Shown here: positions 25,429 through 35,419 of the stretch, one piece after another
Layout of the letters: every line of letters begins with the position of its first letter
How positions within the stretch are numbered: position 1 is the stretch's first letter
NCBI GenBank assembly: GCA_018261735.1
Contig: JAGTRM010000004.1
Location: forward strand, 62,001-126,000
DNA length: 64,000 nt
From: Pseudomonadota bacterium
GTDB taxonomy: Bacteria > Pseudomonadota > Gammaproteobacteria > Burkholderiales > Chitinibacteraceae
Direction: 5' to 3'
Translations under genes and position numbers: made by a program
Notes under the pieces: generated by a model
What the model was told of the DNA's origin: nothing
Databases searched by the model: none
Seen by the model: only the letters and a program-made list of their open reading frames with translations

Positions 25429-26405
25429 TGAAGCACTGCCGTTATTTTTTCATTTTGATGGCGCTGTGCTCGGGTTTGACCGTAGCAGCCGAGAGTTTGT
25501 CCAGTGCCGAATCGTTGCGTTTGCTTGAGCGGGTAGCGCGCGCACCGATGCTGACCGATTTTCAGGGTGTGTATGTCCAGCAGCACGGCGAATATATGGA
25601 GAGCATTCGTGTCTGCCATGTAGTTGAAGGCGGCATTGTCAGCGAGCGCCGCGAAACGCTGGATGGCCCCCCGCGTGAAATGGTTCGCCATGGTGACCAG
25701 GTGAGTGTTTACCTGCCGGAGGGCGACCGCATCAAGAATTTCGATCCACGCATTTCTGGCCGTTTGTTCCCGAGATTATTGCCGGACAATCCGGGCGAAA
25801 TTCTTGCCAATTACACCCTGCGCAGAACCCAGCGCGAACGCATCGCCGGATTGGATGCGGATGTCATCGAACTGGAGCCGCGAGACCGCCTGCGTTATCC
25901 GCACCGTTTGTGGGTACATACCGAGACCGGGTTGTTGCTCAAGGCGGTCACGCTGGGTTTCAAGCGCGAGATCTATGATCTTCAAGCCTTTTCCCAATTG
26001 GTGCTTGGCTCCGGCGTGGATCGAAACCAGCTCAAGCCGACTCATCCGGTGCGTCCGGTTGCGATGGAATCTGCATCATCTACTGCCGCTGTTTTCCCCG
26101 TGCTCTGGGATGGCAAGGCGTTACCGGCTGGATTCCGTGTGTTGCAGCAAAGCCAGCGCGTGATGCAAGGGCGAAACAAGCCGGTTGTTCATCATGTGTT
26201 TTCCGATGGCTTGGTGACGGTATCCGTTTTTGTCGAACCCATGAAGGCGAGTTCGCCATTGGGTGGAACGCGTCAGGGCGCTTTGAGCGTTTTTGGGCGG
26301 CAGGAGGGGAATTATCACATCACGGTGTTGGGCGAGGTGCCGCTCGAAACGGTAGAGCTTTTTGCCAAAGCCTACAAGCAGGCCGAGAAACAAGGTCAGA
26401 AATGA
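25428..26405 (+). CDS. rseB: Sigma-E regulatory protein RseB/MucB
   Basis: A 325-residue periplasmic protein with signal peptide (MKHCRYFFILMALCSGLTVA, cleaved after AAE region). Two domains: an N-terminal LolA/LppX-like fold (MLTDFQGVYVQQHGEYMESI, GGIVSERRETLDGPPREMVR) and a C-terminal domain (ALPAGFRVLQQSQRVMQG, VVHHVFSDGLVTVSVFVE). RseB binds the periplasmic part of RseA, blocks its cleavage, and releases on sensing lipopolysaccharide. It overlaps rseC by 4 bp at the end. Confidence 0.94.
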   Translation: MKHCRYFFILMALCSGLTVAAESLSSAESLRLLERVARAPMLTDFQGVYVQQHGEYMESIRVCHVVEGGIVSERRETLDGPPREMVRHGDQVSVYLPEGDRIKNFDPRISGRLFPRLLPDNPGEILANYTLRRTQRERIAGLDADVIELEPRDRLRYPHRLWVHTETGLLLKAVTLGFKREIYDLQAFSQLVLGSGVDRNQLKPTHPVRPVAMESASSTAAVFPVLWDGKALPAGFRVLQQSQRVMQGRNKPVVHHVFSDGLVTVSVFVEPMKASSPLGGTRQGALSVFGRQEGNYHITVLGEVPLETVELFAKAYKQAEKQGQK

Positions 26406-26878
26406 TTGAAAGTGAAGCCGTCGTAATCCGGGTCGAATCCGAGCATGCCTGGGTGCGCATTCGCCCGCATAGCCCCTGCGGCAATTGTGATCCGGAAACG
26501 GGTTGCAAAACCGTGGCCATGACCCGGTTGTTCCGTGGCAATAACCAGGAGTTTCGGGTCAGCAATCCACTGCAGGCCAAGGCGGGCGATCTGGTGCGGG
26601 TCGCCATTGCGGACGGGTTGCTGCTGCGCAGCGCATTGTGGGGGTACGGCTTGCCGCTGTGCCTGCTGCTGACAGGGGCAATCGCCGGCTATTTTGCTTT
26701 TCCCGGGTCCCGTCAGGATATGGCGACTTTGGTGGGCGCTTCGGCGGGTATCGGCGCCGCCCTGTTGCTTCTCAAGTTTCTGCGGCTATCAAGCAGTGTA
26801 GAACCGGCGATTGTAAAAAAACATGAGCCGGGCCTGCCCATGCTTTCTTCATGCAAGAAAAATACAAACACTCTATAG
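26402..26878 (+). CDS. rseC: RseC/MucC-family membrane protein
   Basis: A 158-residue protein with an N-terminal Cys-rich motif (C26, C29, C35 in SPCGNCDPETGCKT) and two membrane spans (GYGLPLCLLLTGAIAGYFAF and MATLVGASAGIGAALLLLKF). RseC/MucC family members modulate sigma-E signalling or act on the SoxR-reducing system; their exact role is open. It overlaps rseB by ATGA. The tail after residue about 130 is polar and not conserved. Confidence 0.9.
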   Translation: MIESEAVVIRVESEHAWVRIRPHSPCGNCDPETGCKTVAMTRLFRGNNQEFRVSNPLQAKAGDLVRVAIADGLLLRSALWGYGLPLCLLLTGAIAGYFAFPGSRQDMATLVGASAGIGAALLLLKFLRLSSSVEPAIVKKHEPGLPMLSSCKKNTNTL

Positions 26879-26892
26879 AGGATGATGACTCC

Positions 26893-28299
26893 ATGAAAAG
26901 ATGGCTCATGGCCGGTTTGACGGCGTTTGGATTGATGGCGGGAGTACAGGCTGCACAGCAGGCTTTGCCCGACTTTACCCAGTTGGTTGAAAAAGAAGGC
27001 AAAGCCGTGGTCAATATCTCGACCACTTCGACCGTGCGGGAATCCGGTACGGCATCCGGCATGGATGATGAAACGCTGGAATTTTTCCGCCGCTTTGGTT
27101 TCCCGGTTCCTCCGGGAATGGGGCGGGGGCAGCCGCGCGAGCGGCAGACGCAATCGCTGGGCTCGGGTTTTATCGTTGAAAGCAACGGTTTTATTCTGAC
27201 CAATGCCCACGTGGTGGCGGGTGCCAATGAAATTACGGTCAAACTGACCGACAAGCGCACTTTCAAGGCCAAGGTGATCGGTTCGGATGCGCGCACCGAT
27301 GTGGCGTTACTGAAAATCGAAGCCAGCGGCCTGCCCAAGGTGGTGATCGGCGACGTCAACAAGCTCAAGGTTGGCGAATGGGTGGTGGCAATTGGTGCGC
27401 CGTTCGGTCTGGAAAACACCGTGACGGCCGGCATTGTTTCGGCCAAGGGTCGCAATCTGCCTGACGAGAATTTTGTGCCGTTTATCCAGACCGATGCCGC
27501 GGTCAATCCCGGCAATTCCGGTGGCCCGCTGTTCAATCTGAATGGCGAAGTCGTGGGAATCAATTCGCAGATTTACAGTCGCTCCGGCGGCTATATGGGC
27601 CTCTCGTTTGCCATCCCCGTTGATGTGGCCATGAAGGTGGCTGATGAGCTCAAGCTGCATGGCAAGATCCAGCGGGCCCGCATGGGTGTGACCATTCAGG
27701 ATGTCAGTGAAGAGTTGGCCAAGGGTTTTGGCTTGGCCAAGGCATCCGGCGCGCTGGTCAATGCCATTGAAAAAGACGGCCCGGCGGACAAGGGTGGAAT
27801 CAAGTCGGGAGATATTATCCTGAAATTCAACGGTCAACCGGTGGCAACCTCTTCAGATTTGCCCAGGTTGGTATCCAGTTCCAAGCCTGGCAGCAAGGCC
27901 GTGATTCAAGTCTGGCGCGACAAAAAAATGCATGAGCTGAGCATGGTGTTGGGCGAACTCGATCAGTCGGACAAAGCCAGCGCCCGTCGTGAATTCAAGG
28001 GCAAGCAACCGGTTGAAGATAGCGGCCGTTTTGGGTTGACGCTGCAGGAACTCTCGCCGGCTCAGCTCAGGGAAACGGGGCTGAAGTTCGGCTTGCTGAT
28101 TGTCGAGGCCACGGGGGCCGCTGCCAAGGCGGGCTTGCAGGAGGGCGATGTGATTGTCGGTATGGGTAGTCAGGATCTGACCAGCCTGAACCAGTTCAAG
28201 CAAAGACTTGCAGCACTCAAGGCCGGCGAGAGTGTGCCGTTGCGCATCGTTCGCAATGGCCAATCGCTTTATCTAATGATGAAAACGCCGGAAAAATGA
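26893..28299 (+). CDS. degP: Periplasmic serine protease/chaperone DegP (MucD)
   Basis: A 468-residue HtrA protease with signal peptide (MKRWLMAGLTAFGLMAGVQA). The catalytic triad is His106 (TNAHVV), Asp136 (ARTDVALL) and Ser209 (NPGNSGGPL), followed by two PDZ domains (about 255-345 and 375-465). It degrades or refolds misfolded envelope proteins and is an expected sigma-E target. ATG 26893 is used because it starts the signal peptide, with GAGG upstream. It overlaps the next gene by ATGA, extending the operon. Confidence 0.96.
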   Translation: MKRWLMAGLTAFGLMAGVQAAQQALPDFTQLVEKEGKAVVNISTTSTVRESGTASGMDDETLEFFRRFGFPVPPGMGRGQPRERQTQSLGSGFIVESNGFILTNAHVVAGANEITVKLTDKRTFKAKVIGSDARTDVALLKIEASGLPKVVIGDVNKLKVGEWVVAIGAPFGLENTVTAGIVSAKGRNLPDENFVPFIQTDAAVNPGNSGGPLFNLNGEVVGINSQIYSRSGGYMGLSFAIPVDVAMKVADELKLHGKIQRARMGVTIQDVSEELAKGFGLAKASGALVNAIEKDGPADKGGIKSGDIILKFNGQPVATSSDLPRLVSSSKPGSKAVIQVWRDKKMHELSMVLGELDQSDKASARREFKGKQPVEDSGRFGLTLQELSPAQLRETGLKFGLLIVEATGAAAKAGLQEGDVIVGMGSQDLTSLNQFKQRLAALKAGESVPLRIVRNGQSLYLMMKTPEK

Positions 28300-28532
28300 A
28301 TTCCGCGTTGAAACTGTACGGCAGGGAATACTGCGGTTTGTGCCGCATGATGCGCGATGAGCTGGCGGCGCTTGGTGTAATGCCGATCTGGGTTGATGTG
28401 GATGATGATCCTGCGCTGGAGGAGCGATATGGCGAGCTGGTGCCGGTTCTGGTCGCTCCCGGAGACAGGATTCTCTGCCACTACCACCTGGATCGGACCG
28501 CGCTGGATGCGTATCTGCTTGAATTCCGATAG
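28296..28532 (+). CDS. Small glutaredoxin-like protein (DUF836)
   Basis: A 78-residue thioredoxin-fold protein with the redox motif CGLC near the N-terminus ([13 protein letters not shown]) and the cis-Pro region ([12 protein letters not shown]). It overlaps degP by 4 bp. DUF836 proteins are typical between degP and lepA in betaproteobacteria; disulfide reduction is a likely role but the partner is unknown. Confidence 0.88.
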   Translation: MNSALKLYGREYCGLCRMMRDELAALGVMPIWVDVDDDPALEERYGELVPVLVAPGDRILCHYHLDRTALDAYLLEFR

Positions 28533-28560
28533 AATCGCGGCCATTCGCTCATTGTTTACT

Positions 28561-28587
28561 GGGGCACGCACCGCGTGCCCCATTTCT
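28561..28587 (+). terminator. Hairpin before lepA
   Basis: A perfect 9-bp stem (GGGGCACGC at 28561-28569, GCGTGCCCC at 28573-28581, loop ACC) followed by ATTTCTT. It may terminate the rpoE-degP transcript or attenuate lepA, whose start is 26 bases downstream. Confidence 0.6.
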
Positions 28588-28606
28588 TATGTGTTTTGAA
28601 GGTTCA

Positions 28607-30400
28607 ATGGATCATATTCGCAATTTCTCCATCATTGCCCACATCGACCATGGCAAGTCGACGCTGGCTGATCGTTTTATCCAGCTTTGCGGCGGCCTCG
28701 AGCTGCGCGAGATGAGTGCGCAGGTGCTCGATTCGATGGATATCGAAAAAGAGCGCGGAATTACCATCAAGGCGCAAACCGCAGCCTTGCAGTACAAAGC
28801 GCGCAACGGCGAGGTTTATAACCTCAATCTGATCGATACTCCGGGCCATGTCGATTTCAGCTATGAAGTCAGCCGCTCACTCGCGGCTTGCGAAGGCGCG
28901 CTGCTGGTGGTCGATGCCTCGCAGGGCGTCGAGGCGCAGACGGTTGCCAACTGCTATACCGCGCTCGAGCAAGGTGTAGAAGTGTTCCCGGTGCTGAACA
29001 AGATCGATCTGCCCGCCGCTGATCCGGATCGCGTGGCGCAGGAAATAGAAGACATCATCGGCATTGAGGCAATCGATGCCATCCACTGCTCGGCCAAGAG
29101 CGGCATCGGCGTGGAAGACATCCTGGAAATGGTCGTTGCCAAGGTGCCACCGCCGCGCGGCAAGCTCGATGCGCCGTTGAAAGCATTGATTATCGATTCC
29201 TGGTTTGACAACTATGTCGGCGTGATCATGCTGGTGCGCGTGGTCGATGGCGAACTGAAGCCCAAGGACAAGATCCTGTTCATGTCTTCCAAGGCACAGC
29301 ATTTGTGCGAACAGGTCGGCGTGTTTACTCCGAAATCGGTACAGCGCGATGTGCTGCGTGCCGGTGAAGTGGGTTTTGTGACTGCCGGCATCAAGGAACT
29401 GGCGAGCGCCAAGGTGGGCGACACGATCACGCTGGCGCAACGGCCTGCTGCCGAGGCGTTGCCCGGCTTCAAGAACGTGCAATCCCAGGTATTTGCCGGG
29501 CTGTATCCGGTCGAAAGCCATGATTACGAGAACCTGCGCGACAGCCTGGAAAAGTTGAAGCTTAACGATGCCAGCCTGCAATACGAGCCCGAAGTCTCGC
29601 AGGCGCTGGGATTCGGTTTCCGCTGCGGTTTCCTCGGCCTCTTGCACCTGGAAATCGTGCAGGAGCGTCTGGAGCGCGAATTCGACATGGATCTCATCAC
29701 TACGGCGCCAACCGTGGTGTATGAGCTGCTGATGCGCGATGGCAGCATCATTCACATCGAAAATCCGTCGAAATTGCCCGATGCCTCGCGCTACCAGGAA
29801 ATCCGCGAGCCGATCATCACCGCGACCATTCTGGTGCCGCAGGATTACGTGGGTTCGGTCATTACCCTGTGCAACCAGAAGCGCGGCAACCAGGTCAACA
29901 TGCAGTACATGGGCCGCCAGGTGATGCTGACCTACGATCTGCCGATGGCGGAAGTGGTGATGGATTTCTTCGACAAACTGAAGTCGGTCAGCCGCGGCTA
30001 TGCTTCGCTCGATTACGAATTCAAGGAATTCCGCGCAGCAGACCTTGTCAAGCTGGATGTGCTGGTCAATGGCGAGAAAGTCGATGCGCTGTCCTTGATC
30101 ATTCACCAGTTGTCGGCGCGTTATCGCGGTCGTGAACTGGTTTCCAAGATGCGCGAGCTGATTCCGCGCCAGATGTACGATGTCGCGGTGCAGGCTGCAA
30201 TCGGAAGCACGATCATCGCCCGCGAAAACGTCAAGGCGATGCGCAAGGACGTGCTGGCCAAGTGTTATGGCGGCGATATTTCGCGCAAGCGCAAACTGCT
30301 GGAAAAACAGAAGGCAGGCAAGAAACGCATGAAGCAGGTCGGCAATGTGGAAATCCCGCAAGAAGCCTTCCTTGCCATTCTGCAAGTCACGGACAAATAA
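28607..30400 (+). CDS. lepA: Translation elongation factor 4 (LepA)
   Basis: A 597-residue translational GTPase. G1 is [10 protein letters not shown]3 DTPGHVD, G4 NKIDL, with GERGIT-type switch ([15 protein letters not shown]). Domains II and III/V resemble EF-G, and the LepA-specific C-terminal domain ends with [20 protein letters not shown]. It back-translocates or remodels ribosomes, notably in 30S biogenesis and under stress. ATG 28607 with AAGG upstream. It is followed at 9 bp by lepB, the usual arrangement. Confidence 0.98.
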   Translation: MDHIRNFSIIAHIDHGKSTLADRFIQLCGGLELREMSAQVLDSMDIEKERGITIKAQTAALQYKARNGEVYNLNLIDTPGHVDFSYEVSRSLAACEGALLVVDASQGVEAQTVANCYTALEQGVEVFPVLNKIDLPAADPDRVAQEIEDIIGIEAIDAIHCSAKSGIGVEDILEMVVAKVPPPRGKLDAPLKALIIDSWFDNYVGVIMLVRVVDGELKPKDKILFMSSKAQHLCEQVGVFTPKSVQRDVLRAGEVGFVTAGIKELASAKVGDTITLAQRPAAEALPGFKNVQSQVFAGLYPVESHDYENLRDSLEKLKLNDASLQYEPEVSQALGFGFRCGFLGLLHLEIVQERLEREFDMDLITTAPTVVYELLMRDGSIIHIENPSKLPDASRYQEIREPIITATILVPQDYVGSVITLCNQKRGNQVNMQYMGRQVMLTYDLPMAEVVMDFFDKLKSVSRGYASLDYEFKEFRAADLVKLDVLVNGEKVDALSLIIHQLSARYRGRELVSKMRELIPRQMYDVAVQAAIGSTIIARENVKAMRKDVLAKCYGGDISRKRKLLEKQKAGKKRMKQVGNVEIPQEAFLAILQVTDK

Positions 30401-30409
30401 GGATTACGC

Positions 30410-31372
30410 ATGAATACCTGGTTGATGATTGGTATTGCCGCTTTGATTGTTGGCCCCGTATTGATAGCCATTGGAGCAAAGCAGGCACGCAAAGACAGCG
30501 AGCCGCCGCAACTGGTTCAACACGGGTATCTTGCTCTGGTACTCGGTGCTTTCATCCTGTTGGTGCAGTTTTTTTCCATTGCTGCGGCGATGCTGGTTTT
30601 TGTCCTGGTTTCCGGCGTAATCTGGGCCCTGGATCGCTTGGTGCTGGCTAAGAAGCGTACGACTGCATTGGCCCCGGACTGGGTGGAATATGGGCGCAGT
30701 TTTTTCCCCGTGATTCTGACGGTGTTTGTCCTGCGATCATTTCTGGTCGAACCGTTCCAGATCCCGTCATCCTCAATGCGCCCCGGTCTGGTCGTGGGTG
30801 ATTTCATCCTGGTGAACAAGTTTTCCTATGGCATTCGCACCCCGATCGCCAACAATGTGCTGATTCCGGTGGGAACGCCCCAGCACGGCGATGTCATGGT
30901 TTTCAGCTATCCGGAAAATCCATCGATCAGTTATATCAAGCGGGTCATTGGTTTGCCGGGTGATACGGTAACCTATAAAGGAAAGCGTCTGACCGTGAAT
31001 GGGGAGCCGGTAAAAACCGAGGCGGCAGGCGAGCATCTTTATTTCGAGCAAAGCGTGGAACCCGTGGTCAATCGGCAATTTACCGAGGTTTTTGGTACGC
31101 ACTCCTATAACACCCTGGAGATTCCTCAGCAGCCTGCATTTGACTTGGGCAAGATTTCCGATTTTCCCTATCGCGAAAATTGCCGCTATGATGATGATGC
31201 ATTCACTTGCAAAGTACCTCAGGGCCACTATTTCATGATGGGAGACAATCGCGACCATAGTGCCGACAGCCGTTACTGGGGGTTTGTTTCGGAGAAGTAT
31301 GTGATTGGCAAGGCCTTCCTGGTTTGGCTGAATATCAAGCAGCTGGGTCGGATCGGGACATCCATTCGCTAA
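30410..31372 (+). CDS. lepB: Signal peptidase I
   Basis: A 320-residue inner membrane protease that removes Sec and Tat signal peptides. Two N-terminal membrane spans (LMIGIAALIVGPVLIAIGA; LALVLGAFILLVQFFSIAAA) and a third hydrophobic stretch precede the catalytic periplasmic domain with Ser122 (PSSSMRPG) and Lys177 (YIKRVIGLPGD). The box MGDNRDHSADSRYWG closes the fold. It is cotranscribed with lepA. Confidence 0.97.
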   Translation: MNTWLMIGIAALIVGPVLIAIGAKQARKDSEPPQLVQHGYLALVLGAFILLVQFFSIAAAMLVFVLVSGVIWALDRLVLAKKRTTALAPDWVEYGRSFFPVILTVFVLRSFLVEPFQIPSSSMRPGLVVGDFILVNKFSYGIRTPIANNVLIPVGTPQHGDVMVFSYPENPSISYIKRVIGLPGDTVTYKGKRLTVNGEPVKTEAAGEHLYFEQSVEPVVNRQFTEVFGTHSYNTLEIPQQPAFDLGKISDFPYRENCRYDDDAFTCKVPQGHYFMMGDNRDHSADSRYWGFVSEKYVIGKAFLVWLNIKQLGRIGTSIR

Positions 31373-31383
31373 AGGAAAACAGG

Positions 31384-31752
31384 ATGAAAAAACAGCAGGG
31401 ATTATCGTTTTTTGGCTTCATCATTCTTGCCATCTTTGTGGCTGCCGCAGCGATCACCGGTTTCAAAGTGGTACCGGCATATACCCAGTATTTCAGTATC
31501 AAGTCGACCATCGCGCGGCTGGCAAAGGAAAGCAGTGGGGCAACGCCCGCATCGATCCGGGAATCATTCTCCAAGAGTGCCGAAATTGGTTACATCACAG
31601 ATGTTTCCAGTAAGGATCTCAAGATTGCCCAAATTGGCGGTGTAACACGAATCGCTGTTGAATATGAAAAAGTGGTGCCTTTGGTCGCCAATATCAGCCT
31701 GCTGCTTGACTTCAATATTGATGAAGCATCCGGCAAATCCGCAGGGGATTAA
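31384..31752 (+). CDS. DUF4845 membrane-anchored protein
   Basis: A 122-residue protein with a single N-terminal membrane anchor (LSFFGFIILAIFVAAAAITG) and a small soluble domain (TIARLAKESSGATPASIRES, DVSSKDLKIAQIGGVTRIAV). DUF4845 proteins sit between lepB and rnc in many beta/gammaproteobacteria. Function unknown. The start ATG 31384 has AAACAGG upstream. Confidence 0.87.
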   Translation: MKKQQGLSFFGFIILAIFVAAAAITGFKVVPAYTQYFSIKSTIARLAKESSGATPASIRESFSKSAEIGYITDVSSKDLKIAQIGGVTRIAVEYEKVVPLVANISLLLDFNIDEASGKSAGD

Positions 31753-31757
31753 GCAAA

Positions 31758-32465
31758 TTGTCCGTTGTCTTGCCTGCCGAGCGCCTTGAAAAAGCGCTCG
31801 GTTATTCATTTGCAGAGCGGCAGCGACTCAAGCAGGCGCTGACTCACCGCAGCTATTCGTCCCAACACAATGAACGTATCGAGTTTGTCGGTGACGGCAT
31901 ACTCAACGCTTTGGTTGCGCGCATGCTCTATCTGGCTTTTCCGCAAATGCCGGAAGGGGAGCTTTCGCGCACACGGGCCAGTCTGGTGTGTCAGGACTCG
32001 CTGGCCTTGATTGCGGCCAAGCTTAACCTGGGGGAGTACCTTTCCCTGGGCGAAGGCGAACTCAAGAGTGGCGGGCACAAACGCCCGTCCATACTGGCCG
32101 ATGCGCTGGAAGCTGTTTTGGGTTCGATCTGGCTCGATGGCGGTTTTGCGGCTGCAGAAGAAGTCATAACGCGCTTGTTTGCCGAGCGCATCGCGGCCAT
32201 TGATCCCAATGCAGGCTCCAAGGATGCTAAAACCGCGCTGCAGGAATGGCTGCAGGCACGCAAATATTCGCTGCCGGCTTATACCATCTTGCGCCAGGAA
32301 GGCGAATCGCCGGACCAGGTATTCGAGGTGAGTTGCGCTGTTGCTGAAAATACCATCACGACGCGTGCTGAAGGCCCCAGCCGTCGTGCCGCAGAACAAT
32401 TGGCTGCAGCCGAGGCGTTGCGCCTTCTGATCGAGCGCCATCCAGGTAAAGGAAAGAAGAAATGA
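31758..32465 (+). CDS. rnc: Ribonuclease III
   Basis: A 235-residue double-strand-specific endoribonuclease. The signature is [16 protein letters not shown] (catalytic Glu42 and Asp46) plus [17 protein letters not shown]; the C-terminal dsRNA-binding domain runs from about 155 ([20 protein letters not shown]) to the basic end. It processes rRNA and mRNA. The start is TTG 31758, six bases after the DUF4845 stop, and it overlaps era by ATGA. Confidence 0.97.
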   Translation: MSVVLPAERLEKALGYSFAERQRLKQALTHRSYSSQHNERIEFVGDGILNALVARMLYLAFPQMPEGELSRTRASLVCQDSLALIAAKLNLGEYLSLGEGELKSGGHKRPSILADALEAVLGSIWLDGGFAAAEEVITRLFAERIAAIDPNAGSKDAKTALQEWLQARKYSLPAYTILRQEGESPDQVFEVSCAVAENTITTRAEGPSRRAAEQLAAAEALRLLIERHPGKGKKK

Positions 32466-33388
32466 ACGAATTGGAAGAAGTAGGCGCCGAAATGTTTCGT
32501 TGCGGTTTTGTGGCCATCGTCGGGCGTCCCAATGTGGGCAAGTCCACACTGCTCAACCACCTGATCGGGCAAAAAATCAGCATTACTTCGCGCAAGGCGC
32601 AGACCACCCGTCATCGCATTACCGGCGTGTTGACCACGGATTCCGCGCAGTTCGTATTTGTCGATACGCCCGGGTTTCAGACCAAATATCGCAATGCGCT
32701 CAATCAGGCAATGAACCGCAGCGTGACGACTACGCTGGCTGATGTCGATGTAATTCTTTTTGTGGTGGAAGCCGGCCGATTCGGCCCAGCCGATGAAGAG
32801 GTTCTCAAGCTGCTGCCGAAGTCTCGCCCGGTACTGCTGGTCATCAACAAAATGGATGAGCTGGCAGACAAGGGCAGCATGTTGCCTTTTGTGGAAAGCA
32901 TCTCCAAGCGTTTCGACTTCCATGCCATCGTGCCGGTTTCCGCACAAAAGAAGCAGAAACTCGATGTGTTGATGAAGGTAGTAGAGCCGTTGTTGCCAGA
33001 ATCCACCCCGTTTTACGATGAAGAACAGATCACAGATCGCAATGAGCGTTTTCTTGCCGCCGAAATCATTCGCGAGAAGATTTTCCGCCTGCTGGGCGAT
33101 GAATTGCCCTATTCCATGACGGTTGAAATCGAACAGTTCGAGGAAGAAGTACTGCCACGTGATGGCAGCGAGTTGCGCCGGATTCATGCCGCAATCCTGG
33201 TTGACCGTGATGGCCAAAAAGCCATCCTGATTGGCAAAAATGGGGAAAAACTCAAGAAAATCGGCACTGATGCCCGTCTCGATATGGAAAAGCTGTTTGA
33301 TGCGAAAGTCCATCTCGAGATTTGGGTTAAGGTAAAGAGTGGGTGGGCGGACGATACACGGCTGATTCGTCAGTTTGGTTACGAATAA
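32462..33388 (+). CDS. era: GTPase Era
   Basis: A 308-residue ribosome-assembly GTPase. G1 GRPNVGKST (21-29), switch G2 (RKAQTTRHR), G3 DTPG, G4 NKMD, then a C-terminal KH domain (about 225-308; [20 protein letters not shown]) that binds the 3' end of 16S rRNA. Overlap with rnc is the classic operon arrangement. Confidence 0.98.
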   Translation: MNELEEVGAEMFRCGFVAIVGRPNVGKSTLLNHLIGQKISITSRKAQTTRHRITGVLTTDSAQFVFVDTPGFQTKYRNALNQAMNRSVTTTLADVDVILFVVEAGRFGPADEEVLKLLPKSRPVLLVINKMDELADKGSMLPFVESISKRFDFHAIVPVSAQKKQKLDVLMKVVEPLLPESTPFYDEEQITDRNERFLAAEIIREKIFRLLGDELPYSMTVEIEQFEEEVLPRDGSELRRIHAAILVDRDGQKAILIGKNGEKLKKIGTDARLDMEKLFDAKVHLEIWVKVKSGWADDTRLIRQFGYE

Positions 33389-33408
33389 GCGCGCCAACGA
33401 CGATTGCC

Positions 33409-34137
33409 GTGGCGAAATCAAAGCCCCTGCGCATCGATGCGCAACCTGCTTTTGTCCTGCACCAGTATCCTTACCGGGAAACCAGCCGGCTGCTTGAAGT
33501 ATTCAGCCGGGATCATGGCCGCCTTGCCTTGGTAGCACGCGGTGCGCAGCGGCCTGGTTCGCAACTGCGGGCGGTATTGCTGGGCTTTCAGCCGGTCATG
33601 CTTTCCTGGTTTGGTACGGGCGAAGTCAAAACCCTGCATTCCGCGGAATGGCAGGGCGGTATTCCCCAGCCAACCGGACTGCCGTTACTGTGCGGTTTCT
33701 ATCTGAACGAGCTTTTACTGCGTCTGTTGCCCCGCGATGAACCCAACCCCGCTCTGTTTGCCGCGTATTTTGAAGCCGTCCGGGATTTGGCCATTTTCTC
33801 CAGTGAAAAAGATTCCGTTGAGCCGATACTGCGCAATTTCGAGCGGCAGCTGTTGCAGACGACGGGCTATGGGCCGGATTGGCGGGTTACCAGCAGTGGT
33901 GAACCGGTTATTGCCGGTCTCGAATACGTGTTTTTACCGGGGCAGGGCATTGTTCCTGCCCGAGCGGACCTCCCCCGTTATGACGGTAGTGCCTTGCTTG
34001 CCTTTGCCTGTGGCGACATGCAATCGGAAAAGGTACTGGGGCAGTCCAAGATGCTGATGAGGCAGGCGTTTTCTGCCATTCTGGGTGACGAGCCCTTGCA
34101 TACCCGGCAACTCTTGCTTGATTTGCAGAAACTGTGA
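33409..34137 (+). CDS. recO: DNA repair protein RecO
   Basis: RecO mediates RecA loading on single-stranded DNA in the RecF pathway. The N-terminal OB fold (AFVLHQYPYRETSRLLEVFS, GRLALVARGAQRPGSQLRAV) and helical C-terminal part (LPLLCGFYLNELLLRLLPRD, ILRNFERQLLQTTGYGPDW) match. A zinc-binding four-Cys set is absent, as in other proteobacterial RecO. Start GTG 33409 (242 residues) is inferred from the conserved N-terminus; no clear ribosome site is seen. It lies 20 bp after era. Confidence 0.93.
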   Translation: MAKSKPLRIDAQPAFVLHQYPYRETSRLLEVFSRDHGRLALVARGAQRPGSQLRAVLLGFQPVMLSWFGTGEVKTLHSAEWQGGIPQPTGLPLLCGFYLNELLLRLLPRDEPNPALFAAYFEAVRDLAIFSSEKDSVEPILRNFERQLLQTTGYGPDWRVTSSGEPVIAGLEYVFLPGQGIVPARADLPRYDGSALLAFACGDMQSEKVLGQSKMLMRQAFSAILGDEPLHTRQLLLDLQKL

Positions 34138-34194
34138 TGTTTTCTTTTCATTGCGGGATGCCGCAGACTATTTTTTGTTAGAGCGCGAGAAATC

Positions 34195-34941
34195 ATGATC
34201 CAGCTTGGTGTCAATATCGATCACGTGGCCACTTTGCGCAACGCCCGTGGCACAACCTACCCCAGTCCGATCCTTGCCGCACAACTTGCCGAACAAGCCG
34301 GTGCCGACCTGATTACCCTGCATTTGCGCGAAGACCGCCGCCATATCCGCGATAATGATGTGCGTCTGATCCGTGAAGTCGTGCAAACCCGGATGAATCT
34401 GGAAATGGCGCTTACTCCGGAAATGCTGGCCCATGCGTTGGAGATCAAGCCACATGATGTTTGCATCGTGCCTGAACGCCGCGCGGAGGTCACCACCGAA
34501 GGCGGGCTGGATGTCAAAGGGCACTATGCTCTGGTTGCTGAATACACGCAAAAACTGACACTCGCCGGTATCCGCGTTTCCATTTTTATTGATCCTGATC
34601 CCGAACAGATTACACTGGCCCACCAGGCAGGTGCTCCCGTAATTGAAATCCATACGGGACGGTATGCGGATGCCGCAAACCCCGCTGAACGCGAAAAGGA
34701 GCTGCAACGAGTCAAAACGGCCGCAGAGTTTGCCGCGTCGTTGGGATTGGTGGTCAATGCGGGACATGGGCTCAATTATCATAATGTTCAACCGGTTGCA
34801 GCCATTCTACAAATCAGTGAACTGAATATTGGCCACGCCATTATTGGCCATGCGGTCTTCGTGGGCTTGGAGCGGGCAATTAAAGAAATGTACGGCTTGA
34901 TGCGCGAAGCCCGTTCCGAGGCGGTAAAGGCGGCGCGCTAA
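34195..34941 (+). CDS. pdxJ: Pyridoxine 5'-phosphate synthase
   Basis: A 248-residue TIM-barrel enzyme that condenses 1-deoxyxylulose 5-phosphate with 3-amino-2-oxopropyl phosphate to form pyridoxine phosphate. Signatures include [64 protein letters not shown] and [14 protein letters not shown]. The start ATG 34195 lies 57 bp after recO. In many proteobacteria acpS follows; here the next gene is a SpoIIAA-like protein. Confidence 0.97.
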   Translation: MIQLGVNIDHVATLRNARGTTYPSPILAAQLAEQAGADLITLHLREDRRHIRDNDVRLIREVVQTRMNLEMALTPEMLAHALEIKPHDVCIVPERRAEVTTEGGLDVKGHYALVAEYTQKLTLAGIRVSIFIDPDPEQITLAHQAGAPVIEIHTGRYADAANPAEREKELQRVKTAAEFAASLGLVVNAGHGLNYHNVQPVAAILQISELNIGHAIIGHAVFVGLERAIKEMYGLMREARSEAVKAAR

Positions 34942-35019
34942 AAAGCGGTAAATGTATCCGGATGCTTCTATGCTGGAATTGGACGTGCAGTGTAGCGAAA
35001 CAACGGAAAGGAGTTTGCC

Positions 35020-35391
35020 ATGATCTCCCTGTCTCATGAAGACGGCTATTATCACGCAGTGGTTTTCAACGAATTTACACTGCAGGATTTTCATGAATTC
35101 GAACAATGCGTTGCATATGCAGCCAAGTTTGAAGGGCCCGCACGTATTTTGGTTGACTTGCGAAATATGTCGGGATATACGCTGGATATGGCTTTTGAGG
35201 ATGTTAATTTCACAAAAGAACACGGCCGGGACATAGAAAGAATTGCTGTGCTTACCATTGATCAATGGGTGACATGGTCTGCCTGGTTGGCACGCATGCT
35301 GACAGGAGCAGATATCCAGGTATTTGAAGAACAGGATGATGCTATTTACTGGTTATCGCACTCTGAGCCGGAGGCAACCAAAGCGGGTTGA
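35020..35391 (+). CDS. SpoIIAA-like (STAS-related) protein
   Basis: A 123-residue protein with strong AAGGAG and ATG 35020. The layout (YYHAVVFNEFTLQDFHEFEQ, ARILVDLRNMSGYTLDMAFE, IERIAVLTIDQWVTWSAWLA, VFEEQDDAIYWL) is the SpoIIAA-like family (PF11964 type), a STAS-fold relative of anti-anti-sigma factors. It lacks an obvious phosphorylatable Ser at the STAS position. It precedes a PilZ-like gene by 28 bp and the two probably form an operon. The role is unknown. Confidence 0.78.
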   Translation: MISLSHEDGYYHAVVFNEFTLQDFHEFEQCVAYAAKFEGPARILVDLRNMSGYTLDMAFEDVNFTKEHGRDIERIAVLTIDQWVTWSAWLARMLTGADIQVFEEQDDAIYWLSHSEPEATKAG

Positions 35392-35419
35392 TGACGACTG
35401 ACAACGGAAACAGTGACTC

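Noticed and set aside
28877-30385. A 502-codon reverse frame across lepA
   Set aside because: It is antisense to a highly conserved lepA and its composition (His/Gln/Asp rich) is typical of a mirror frame.
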